From Mercurialis annua (Eukaryota > Streptophyta > Magnoliopsida > Malpighiales > Euphorbiaceae), in the NCBI RefSeq assembly GCF_937616625.2, contig NC_065571.1, forward strand, positions 46,609,651-46,673,650: DNA of 64,000 bases, written 5' to 3'. Position 1 is the first letter of the stretch. Every line of letters begins with the position of its first letter. Positions 48,696 through 64,000 of this stretch are shown one piece after another. The notes below the pieces were generated by a model. It saw nothing but the letters and a program-made list of their open reading frames with translations, ran no database searches and had not been told where the DNA came from. Made by a program: the position numbers and the translations under genes.

Positions 48696-49460
48696 GGCCA
48701 AATGACCCATAAAATTTAACTCTTTAAGCAAATTTTATTTTTTTAGAGTAATCCATCATGTGTTCTTCTTCTCAGACAATCTCTGTTAATAGAGATCATT
48801 TGAGAACGAACTCCATCTAAGAAGACGGATTTAAATGGATTCTTTTCAGATCTGGGTTCGTCTTCTCAGACGAATCCTGACACTCCGGCTACTGTTGGAG
48901 TGGTGGGAGAGGTAGAATGTCGGCGGGGATCAGCAGAGGGGGTGTATTTCAGAGGTTTAGATTATTTAATTTACATAAAATTTACAATTAATCTATAAGT
49001 AGGATTAACTATAAATATTAATTAAATATATAAAATTTCAGAATTAATTTTTTTTTGGGATAAGTATAAAGTTTCGAGACAAAGTTTTTAAATTAATCTC
49101 GCGGAGTCAAAGTGGCGAGGTCGGATGAAGGTGGATGTAGCTTTTTATAACATAATAATATTTATTTGTATTAAATAAAAAAATTATTAATTAATAAATT
49201 GTAATTATAGATTATTTTTAATTTTTTTTTGGAAGAAGAATTTTTGTTTTAAATATATCATTAAGCGCTATTTCGAATATATGTTGAAATATAAATTATT
49301 GATTTAATTTTTTTAAATGAAAAGAGGTCAATTTGATGCTTGAGAGTGGAATTGAAAATGAAAAGTGTAAATTTAGATAAAATCGGTGATTTTACGACGT
49401 CAGAATGTAAATATAAAGGATTAAAAAGTGGAGTTTTTTTTCAGACGATTAACCCAATTT
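48696..49460. other. GC-island segment, possible non-autonomous element
   Basis: GGCCAAATGACCC at the left and GATTAACCC at the right recall the Mutator-like ends elsewhere in the window. The middle (48750-48960) is GC-richer with mirrored 'TCTTCTCAGACGA' blocks and GGAGTGGTGGGAGAGG. No target duplication, so class unproven. Confidence 0.35.
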
Positions 49461-50338
49461 TTTCAAAGGAAGATATAATTTATTGGAAAAAAAATTAATG
49501 TACAAACATTATTTTTTTGAGAATAAAGTACAAACATATAACCATATAACAAGAAGCAACCATCATATATTAGTTATCATGGGATGGATCGTGATTAGGT
49601 TTTCTTTTCATAATGGATTGTAATAAAATTATAAACTAACTTTATGTCATAAAATGACATAGTTTCCATTAACTATTCAATGATTCATAGAAGAATTAGT
49701 GGTTAAATAATCAGCACATATGCCTGCACAAACATGATTCTTATCCTTTATAATAAAAAGAGAAAAAAAATATCATACATATTCAAAAACATATTTTATT
49801 ATTTATTTAAATTACTATTTAATACTATTCATTATAATGACTTGTTGAAAATGCAAGAACACAAGTATTAAGTATGAAATATCTTCTCTTTCAAAGATAT
49901 AATGTTTTGTAAAAATACAACATATTTACAGACCTATATAAATATTAATTCTTAAATTTCCAACCACTTATTATGTTGCAATTATAAAAATATGACCCTA
50001 CCAAATGCATCAATAATATTTTATAAGATATAGTTGAGAAAAGTAAGGCAATGATCCACTTCGTCTTTGAGTCATTTAATTTCCACTATCTTTTTTTTTC
50101 ATAACCAATAGTGTCTACCAATCATAACAACAAAAAGTTCCTTCAATCCCAACAACTACAATACATTTCATTTCTTTTTCTCTCCACCACAATTTCCATT
50201 TCAGGTTTGCTCATTCTTGCAAATTTTATCTTTCAAATCTTGCAAGTTTCAACTCATTCATAATCTGCTTACTCTTAATATGATTTTCATTTACAAACGG
50301 GATTTAATGTTCGTTTTCTAGTAACACATATATAAATG

Positions 50339-50340
<2 letters not shown>

Positions 50341-50372
<32 letters not shown>
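50341..50372. repeat. (TA)n microsatellite
   Basis: A TA run upstream of the glucosylceramidase start, in the presumed 5' untranslated intron. Confidence 0.9.
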
Positions 50373-50374
<2 letters not shown>

Positions 50375-50466
50375 TTATTGTATATTAGTATATTACATTT
50401 ACTTGTGGTATACTTTATTTATTTGTTTATCTACAGGCGTAGAGTGATAAATCAATAATTGGATGC

Positions 50467-57054
<6,588 letters not shown>

Positions 57055-57562
57055 CTTGTACATCAATCTAACTATGATATTTCAGTGATTGGTATATACA
57101 AATGGTTCTTTTACCTCTGTGGTTAAAATTCTTTACATGTATAGTTTTCTTGAGACTTTCAGCATTGATGTTGCAGACAGAACTCAGATTGAAGTTTTTT
57201 CTATTATATTTAATAACTAATAAAAAAATAATTATGTTTCAAAAAATATATAATGTAATAATTTGATGCAAAATTTGCAATGATCATGTAGCAATACAGT
57301 AATTCAGAACATCCCATTCAAACATATAACTAAACGAAGAGTAGTGAATCATAAATTATGCATACAAAATCGAACACAAAATTGAATAGTAACAAACACT
57401 TTTGATGCATTTGACAGTAAGTATAACAAGTACAGTTTGAATTTGAACAACAATTGACATTATAAGTCTGTTAAATCAAATGTTTGCTTGCACGCAACTA
57501 ATCTATAACAATTCATACATTTACAAACAAAACCTAAACATTAAAAACACAAACAAAAGCAT
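57055..57562. other. Convergent intergenic region
   Basis: Holds the 3' untranslated regions of the glucosylceramidase and of the J-like gene. No further feature. Confidence 0.5.
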
Positions 57563-58648
57563 TCATCTGACATTAAAAGACAATCGACGGATCCCTTGTT
57601 TCTTGAACCTAACCGCAGAGCACGGCTTCAACGGACAGCAGCCTTCTTTTGTGAGAGGTGCAGTTGACCTTGTAATCATATGATCTCGAGCATAGCTTTC
57701 CATGTTCCCTCTCCATCTTGCATCTTGATGTTGTTGTTGTTGTTGTTTCCTCACATACTCAGTAGTAGCAACCCTCGAGCCTTCTTTTGTGACAGGTGCA
57801 GTAGACCTTGTATTCATACGATCTCGAGCATAGCTTTCCATCTTCCTTGACCATCTTTCTTCTTGATGTTGTTGTTGTTGTTTCCTTACATATTCATTAG
57901 TAGCAATCCTCGAGCCTTCTTTTGTGAGAGGTGCAGTTGACCTTGTATTCATACGATCTCGAGCATAGCTTTCCATGTTCCCTCTCCATCTTGCATCTTG
58001 ATGCTGTTGTTGTTTTCTGACAGGTTCAGAAACCCTCGAGGCGTCCTTGTTCATAGCCGGATGGACTGAGGGCAAATTGCAGGGTTTATGACGAACAGAG
58101 GTTTCCAGTTTCCTTGCCGATTCTTGTCGTCGAGTTAGGGGCTCAGCAGTAGAACAGGACGTTGATCTTGGTTGCTTTTCTTCCTGACTTACAGAAGCAG
58201 GAGCCGTAGATGCATCCTTGTTGGTGGTAGCCGATGCTTCCTGAAAATCGAGAGGCCAATTCCAGCGTTTATGAAAGGCAATTCTGCTCTCCGTATCACT
58301 GACAACCTCGAGAGCTTGTCCCAACAGTTTACGGGCGTCTTTGGCGGCAGCAGAAGAATGAAGTTGAGGATCGATCAGTTTATAGGTTCTGCAGAACAAG
58401 CTGTGAATGTCTTGAATAGGTGCGGAAGGATCATGGATTGAAAGAATCTCGTACCAGTTGATCTCGCCAGCAGGGTTCTTGCACAGCGCAGCCGTATGGA
58501 CTCGATAAGCGGCAACGTACCTGTCAACAGTTTCAGGACCGCCATAGAAGGGGTCGAACTGTAAAGCAGTTTTGGCCATGTGGTAAGCCGCATTTGGGTC
58601 GTTGGCCAAGAAGAAATCCTCGGCCATCTGAAGCAGAACATGAGTCAT
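57563..58648 (-). CDS. Degenerate J-domain-like protein with three C-terminal tandem repeats
   Basis: A single-exon gene of 361 aa; the start ATG at 58648 lies downstream of a TATA box (TATAAAT on the minus strand near 58770). Residues 1-62 (AEDFFLANDPNAAYHMAKTA, VDRYVAAYRVHTA) and 64-130 (NWYEILSIHDPSAP, LGQALEVVSDTESRIAFHKR) align in order with the N-terminal region and J domain of plant DnaJ proteins of the DUF3444-linked group. The HPD motif needed to stimulate Hsp70 is absent; the site reads LIDPQL (91-96). Residues 130-210 are low-complexity. Residues 211-336 hold three repeats of about 44 aa, each starting RKQQQ and containing MESYARD and RSTAP.TKEG. No DUF3444 domain. Hsp70 activation is unlikely; a binding or scaffold role is a guess. 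Confidence 0.78.
   Translation of the reverse strand: MTHVLLQMAEDFFLANDPNAAYHMAKTALQFDPFYGGPETVDRYVAAYRVHTAALCKNPAGEINWYEILSIHDPSAPIQDIHSLFCRTYKLIDPQLHSSAAAKDARKLLGQALEVVSDTESRIAFHKRWNWPLDFQEASATTNKDASTAPASVSQEEKQPRSTSCSTAEPLTRRQESARKLETSVRHKPCNLPSVHPAMNKDASRVSEPVRKQQQHQDARWRGNMESYARDRMNTRSTAPLTKEGSRIATNEYVRKQQQQHQEERWSRKMESYARDRMNTRSTAPVTKEGSRVATTEYVRKQQQQQHQDARWRGNMESYARDHMITRSTAPLTKEGCCPLKPCSAVRFKKQGIRRLSFNVR
57650..58030. repeat. Three coding tandem repeats of about 135 bp
   Basis: Units begin at about 57650, 57787 and 57911 on the plus strand, each with CTTCTTTTGTGA.AGGTGCAG and GATCTCGAGCATAGCTTTCC. The Gln run differs by one codon per unit: 3, 4 and 5 residues from N- to C-terminal repeat, so spacing changes by multiples of 3 and the frame is kept. 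Confidence 0.93.
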
Positions 58649-60284
58649 GGTTCTCGGCAGACAGAAAAGATTGTAAAGATGTTAATGAATTGAATGAACA
58701 AGGCGGGAAGTAAAAGTGAAGAAGAAGAATGGGAAAACAGAGTGAAGAGAGTGAATGGGTGTAAGTAGGATTTATAGACCTTTTCCCAAGTCTTGATTAG
58801 GGTTCATTGTTGCTTGCATGTAAAGCAACAACTAGTAGATCGGTATTATTAATATTCCTATTCCCGACTTCATTAGGAAACTTATTAGCGTGTTAAATCT
58901 TTAACTCAAACATTTCAGAATAAGAAACAAAAGACAATTTTAATAAAAATATCAAAAAATAATTAAATAGCTTTAAGTAAGTAAATAAACGATTAGTTTA
59001 TATTTTTTGCTCTGCTATTTTCAATTTTTACATAATTGGAGGATATTTCGTAGGACAATTAGCAAATAATTGATTTTAATTTTATTAATTAAATGACATA
59101 TTAATAATTATAAAGAATTTAAATATATATAACAACTCTACATGGGGGTTAGCCTTAATAAAAAATATTAAATTAGCTTAACCTAAATAGGAGATTAATT
59201 TTAATAGCAAATGATTAATTAATTAATTTTAATAGCTAGAAAAACATAAAGCTAAGTAGAAAAAATTGAAGTGAAGTGGGAGTCTAATTCTAATAGAAAT
59301 AAATAGATTATAGAAAAAAGTATAAATATAAATTATGAAATACAATAAACACTGTAATTATTTACTTACTGCATTTGTAACCCACATAATTAATGTTTAA
59401 CTGCCAGATTTTATCCATCACAATAAATGTTTAGGATATTGATCAACACTAAAAAGGAAACAAAATTTGAAATTTTGATAAGCGTATCGGGTGAAAGATC
59501 CTCCAAATTTTGTACCATGTTTCATTCGATAAAGGAAAAATATATATACGCTCATCAAAATTGATTTTGTTGCAAAAACTTATGCCACTTTAAGCCATTA
59601 AAAAAACTATATGAAAGAATTCAAAAATTGCAATAAACAATATACTCTTTTTTTTTTTGAATAAAATGACAGAGTTTTAAATATTTGAAAATATGTGTTT
59701 ACTTATTATACATGTATTTTATCCACCATTTGAATTATTGAAAAATTATCATTTAATATTTTTTTCATAATAAAATGACGTGTTGCATGATACAAATATA
59801 AAAAAATGCTAGCATTTCTTGGACATTCATAATTATTATTGAATTACTAATGATAAATAATTTTATTAAATGATAATTAATTTTCAACAAATTAGTAAAA
59901 TCTTAAAATATTCTAACATGTTTTGAAAAAAAAATTCATAAATTGATGAAAACAATTATAATTTCCTTCAAATTATAACGAAAAACCCTTTTTTTAGACG
60001 AAATGTAGAATTTTATTGCCGCATTAGAAAAAATATTACAATTCAAGCATACAGCTTCTTGTGAATACATTAAAAGACAAATAAATAATAAAAGCTGCAA
60101 CCCTTTTGCGCAAATAACTAAGATAAGAATTTCCGATGATAGCAATATGAAATCGAAAATTGCAAATTGTTGATAAAGCATCACAATGTCTTCTGAAAGC
60201 AACTGATCTGGATTTCGTCAGTTGGACATTAGATTTAAAGTGCACTTTATCAATATACAATCTACAGCTCTGACAGTTTCAATC
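58649..60284. other. Promoter of the J-like gene and AT-rich intergenic DNA
   Basis: 58649-58830 is the 5' untranslated and promoter part (TATA near 58770). The rest is AT-rich without a recognisable gene; minus-strand frames at 59936-60260 have no recognisable homology. Confidence 0.5.
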
Positions 60285-60680
60285 CACTACTAGAAAACAG
60301 CAATTTACCTACGGAAAATTTCGTCGGTAAAATAACAAATGTCGTCGGTAAATAAATTTACCGACGAAACACCGACGACATAAAAGTCGTAGGTAATATA
60401 TTCGTCGGTATGGTATACCGACGAATTTACCTACGAAACTTACCTACGCATATGTTTGTAGGTGAACTGTCGGTATTTACCTACGATTGTTTTCGTAGGT
60501 AAATTTGTAGGTATTTACCTACGAACTGTTTGTAGGTAATGTCGTCGGTATTTTACCTACAAATAATTTTGTAGGTAAATCCGTAGGTAAATACCGACAT
60601 ATATTCGTAGGTAATGTTTTACCGACGAATAAATTTTTGGTGTACCTACGGAATATACGTCGGTATTCCGTCGGTAAATT
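60285..60680 (+). mobile_element. One end of a CACTA transposon
   Basis: CACTACTAGAAAACAGCAAT at 60285 has the same 16-bp terminus as the element at 19208. The subterminal region (60300-60675) is packed with direct and inverted TACCTACGAA and CGTCGGTA motifs, which differ from the TTAGCGACGGAT of the first element, so they belong to separate families. No opposite end (CTAGTAGTG) was found up to 64000; the element is truncated or continues beyond the window. Confidence 0.8.
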
Positions 60681-61143
60681 GATTTATTTTAAAAATAAAA
60701 TAGCTAAAAATACGAAAAACCTGAATATTTATTTAGTAAAAACCAATAATATATGTAAAATTAATTCAAACGATGCTAATAATCCGATTTTGATTACTAC
60801 AAAATTAAAATCCTACATTGTTTGAGAAACGTCAACTACAAAGTTCTAACGCAACTATAAAAATTTAAATAGACCAATTTAAATAGACCAGTTTAAATAT
60901 CTGAGCTGTTCAACTGGATTATATATTTGAATGAATTCAATTGAAAACCTAAAAACAAAAATTCCATCATAAACGATTCAAATCTGCACCGAAATAGAAG
61001 ATCCACAAAGAAAACATCAAATCCCATAAAGGGCAATATAAAATTTTCACAGAGGAAAATATAAACTCCATAAAAGAAGAGATAAAAACAACCATTAATA
61101 AAAACATAAAATAGCAAAAAACAACGATTATATATAAAATATA
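60681..61143. other. AT-rich DNA, nothing recognised
   Basis: Possibly the interior of the CACTA element. GACCAATTTAAATA/GACCAGTTTAAATA is duplicated at about 60872-60898. No coding signal. Confidence 0.35.
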
Positions 61144-61522
61144 GGCTTAATGCCTTAGAAAATCCTGACCTTTCATTTCCTTTTCAATCCTACCCTGACG
61201 TTGAAATTTTTTCAATTTTACCCCATTTTGCATTTTTTTCATTTCAATTGTATCCTAAAGTATAAAATTGATCTTTATTTATTTGACAAAATTTTAAAAG
61301 AATTCTTCAAAAATGGTCAATTAAATGTAAAAAGTTAATTTAATGCAAAAAGGATCAATTTAGAGAATTTTTGTCAAATAAAAAAAAGGTCAATTTTATG
61401 CTTTAGGGTATATTTGAAATGAAAATAAAATATAAAATAGGATAAAACTGACTGACTTGCAACGTCAGGATAGGATTAAAAAGGAAATGAAAGGTCAGTG
61501 TTTTTTTAAAAAATATTAGGCC
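61144..61522. mobile_element. Mutator-like foldback MITE
   Basis: Ends GGCTTAATGCC and AATATTAGGCC. TGACCTTTCATTTCCTTTT is mirrored by AAAAGGAAATGAAAGGTCA. A perfect 9-bp duplication TAAAATATA at 61135-61143 and 61523-61531. 379 bp. Confidence 0.9.
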
Positions 61523-61531
61523 TAAAATATA

Positions 61532-62090
61532 TAAATAAAAACTGAATTAAAAGAAAACGAAACCACCGCCGGGCCTTGAAGAATGCCAAGCTTAGGGTTT
61601 GTTTTTTTGTTGGAAGAGGATGTTGTGCAACGAAGAACTCTTTTAAGTTTTAAGATGTGTGCTTGCTTCTTACCGTAAATGAATTTTTTAAAATAATTTT
61701 GTATTCAAGTTATTTAAGTAATGTATTTATAAATAATTCAAATTTTAAAAAATGAATAAGAATGTGAGAAGTGAAATTTAGTTATACCTTTTAAAATAAT
61801 TCTAAAAATAAAAGCAAAAATTTAAAATTATATTTCATCTGAAGAAATTAGTTATTATTAAATATCTAAAACTAGTTAAAATAGTTCAGCCACATTTGTA
61901 GTACATGGACAAATACTGGCGTTCTTAAATTATAAATATTTAAATTAAAAATAAGAATTATATTCAAAATTAGTTAAAACAATAAAGACATATTTTTTGG
62001 AGGAAATTTTTTATACTACACTATTTCATATTTTATTTATAACTTTATACTATTGTTTTTGCTTTTGCTTTTCTAACTTTTTTTTTACGG
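61532..62090. other. Intergenic DNA, nothing recognised
   Basis: AT-rich; a short GC-richer patch CGAAACCACCGCCGGGCC near 61559 follows the MITE. No frame or RNA gene. Confidence 0.4.
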
Positions 62091-62375
62091 AAAATACCTT
62101 TTTTTTTATTTTACAAATATCTTTTTCACTTTTTAATGATTTATTCTCTTTTTAATTTTCTGGTATTTTATAATCGTGTTTTTAGTGTAATTATAGTATA
62201 TTATAGTGTACTTATTGTGTGTTTACAGTGTGATTATGGTGTTTTTATAGTGTAATAATAATGTATATATAGTGTATTTATGGCATTTTTATAGTGTTTT
62301 TATGGTGTATATTATAAAAACACTGCAAATACAACATAAACACTGCAAATACACCATAAACAATGCAAATGCACC

Positions 62376-62433
<58 letters not shown>

Positions 62434-63106
62434 ACGGTAGAAATACACCAAAAAAATATAGATATACTGAAATACACCAAAAATACACTATATATATCAT
62501 AAATACATCATAAATACACTATAACATAAATAATAAAAACAATCCAAATACACCATAAACTAATTCGTTCTTTATAAAATCAGTATCATTAAAATAAATA
62601 AACAAATCTATGAATAAGAGAAAGACAAAATAATTATATGAATAATAAAACAATTTTATAAACAAAAAAAAAATCATAGATCTACAATAATTTATTTACA
62701 AAATATTTAAATCATCACAAAAATTATAAAAAAATCTAAAAACGATGTCGAGAAATCCATAGCGCGAACGGAAGAGCCGAACAGAAAAGCGCGAATGGAA
62801 AAGATGAACGAAAGAGGCGAAAAACTCATCAGAAGTAGACGAACGGAAGCGCGAACGGAAAAGCGAACGGAAGAGACGGACGAAAAAAATAACCGGAAAA
62901 GACAAATGAAAAATCAAACGGGAAAAAAGAAGAAAAAAAGAGAGAGAAAAAAAAAAGAGTATGACTATGTAAAATTTTAACTTAAAATGAGATCCGTCTT
63001 TTATTTATTAGGTAGTTTTATAAATATGTTTGTTATTAGTGTATAGTGGGAAATTATGAAAAGATGGACAAATTTGTTGTAAATGTATTTGAAAATGAGG
63101 TATTTT
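62091..63106 (-). mobile_element. Palindrome-rich 1.02-kb element, copy 2 (inverted)
   Basis: Bounded by AAAATACCTT and AGGTATTTT. In reverse orientation its order matches copy 1 at 14787: AAAATACCTCATTTTCAAAT at one end, a GC island with GAACGGAAGAG-type repeats (62755-62900), GTGTATTT.. repeats in both orientations (62170-62560), then AAAAAGTGAAAAAGATATTT near the other end. 1016 bp against 1024 bp. A (TA)n run (62377-62429) has expanded at the hairpin tip. Confidence 0.65.
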
Positions 63107-64000
63107 GAAAATAATTCAGATTTTTCATTCAAATAAAAAATAATTCATAATGATTAGTAATTAACAAGTAAATATTTATTTATTTTTTAGTTAATATATA
63201 AGGTATTTTGGTGACGTGGCAGCTGATGTGGCACTGTCAGTTTTTTTTAAGACTGGCAGCTGACTGAAAAAGACGGCGCCAGGGGTATTTTGGTCATATT
63301 TGGGATTTCGGGAATTTTATAACCGCCGCCACAAAGATCAGGGGGTTTAGTGCCCGTTTTTAAACATCAGGGGGTTTTGTACACGTACCCTCAAAAGTCA
63401 GGGACCATGGATGGTTATTAGCCAACCCTTCTATTTAATTATTTTTAATATTTTCATCCTTATACTAATTAAATTGTCAAATCTTTTAAATAAAGGGTAG
63501 AGACGAAAAATCAAAAAAAGGATACAAATGAACTTTTTCCTAAGTCAGGGTATAAACGAAAAAATATTATGATGTGGGTTTTTTTTAAGGGCATACATTC
63601 AAACAAATAAAATTAATATTTATTTTTTTACTCTATATATGAGAAATATAAAAAAAATTCTGAGAAGAACAGTTGAGTTCTTTGGTGAACATGTGCCAGA
63701 ACAATGGAGTTATAACTAATTCATGTGCCAGAACAATGAAGATTTTAATTCTCAGCATTGAAATAACGGAATACATAAACAATCATTTTGGCTCACATGC
63801 ATGCAAGAAATGGAAGAAACTCGTGCATGGATCTATTAGAAGAAAATTGAAGCAACTCTAACATGGGCATATAATGTTGAAAGTATCGCTTTTATAATTC
63901 ACAGCGAAGGATCATAGTTAGTTCATTATAATTTCCCTGTCGACTGTCAACTCTCTTCATCAACAAGAATGGTCGAGTCATTGCCGACTCCGATATCCAT
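63107..64000. other. Repeat-like right flank
   Basis: 63215-63425 carries blocks (CATCAGGGGGTTTTGTACAC, AAAGTCAGGGACCATGG, GGTTATTAGCC) of the sort found at ends of plant foldback elements. 63430-63590 resembles the right half of the Mutator-like family (GGGTATAAACG). CATGTGCCAGAACAATG occurs twice, at 63690 and 63722. No full element could be closed. Confidence 0.4.
63970..64000 (+). CDS. Possible start of a gene running off the right edge
   Basis: ATGGTCGAGTCATTGCCGAC opens a frame (MVESLPTPIS) after AACAAGA, a fair plant start context, and base composition rises here relative to the flank. Only ten codons are visible, so this is a weak call. Confidence 0.2.

Larger units (their letters stand above)
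46818..50466. other. Divergent intergenic region between the P450 and glucosylceramidase genes
   Basis: Contains the P450 promoter (a TATA-like GATATATC on the minus strand near 46897), a SINE-like copy, a foldback MITE (47875-48167) and a GC island at 48740-48960. Near 50204 a donor-like CAG|GTTTGC and at 50437 an acceptor-like CTACAG suggest a 5' untranslated intron of the plus-strand gene. No other gene. Confidence 0.45.

Noticed and set aside
58172..58641. Frames on both strands over the J-like gene
   Set aside because: Alternative-frame shadows; only the 57563-58648 minus frame shows protein homology.

Overview
The window is nuclear DNA of a flowering plant, most likely a eudicot. The evidence is AT-rich intergenic DNA, GT-AG introns in most genes, plant-specific families (AP2/ERF, P-class PPR, CYP716 P450) and a dense load of plant transposons: Stowaway, PIF/Harbinger, Mutator-like and CACTA elements, SINEs, and Ty1/copia and Ty3/gypsy LTR remnants. 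Nothing in the sequence fixes the species.

Layout. 1-12 kb is repeat DNA: the 3' end of a Ty3/gypsy Tat-like element with an array of short tandem repeats (1-2104), two Stowaway MITEs (4032-4592), a cluster of three G-boxes, an old gypsy-type LTR, and a copia remnant carrying a SINE and a gypsy solo LTR. A single-exon DREB-type AP2/ERF gene lies at 12.9 kb. 14.7-23 kb is again mobile DNA: a palindrome-rich 1-kb element, a Mutator-like MITE, a copia solo LTR, a CACTA element inserted in an older element, a striking palindromic array, and two foldback MITEs.

From 23.8 kb the window is gene-rich. In order it holds U11/U12-25K (minus), a PPR gene (minus) head-to-head with RNA polymerase III subunit RPC9 (plus), protein phosphatase methylesterase 1 (minus, 13 exons), a CYP716-type P450 (minus, 3 exons), a GH116 glucosylceramidase (plus, 19 exons), and a degenerate J-domain-like gene ending in tandem repeats (minus). 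I rebuilt every spliced gene exon by exon. All reading frames close without a frameshift or internal stop. 59-64 kb returns to repeats: one end of a second CACTA element, a Mutator-like MITE, and a second, inverted copy of the 1-kb palindrome-rich element.

The genes do not form a pathway. They are mostly single housekeeping functions (minor-spliceosome recognition, Pol III transcription, PP2A demethylation, glucosylceramide breakdown, organelle RNA processing), with two more lineage-specific genes, the P450 and the J-like repeat protein. I see no convincing new multi-gene system. The strongest oddities are the J-like repeat gene, the non-consensus P450 motifs, the palindromic array at 20.6 kb and the paired 1-kb elements.
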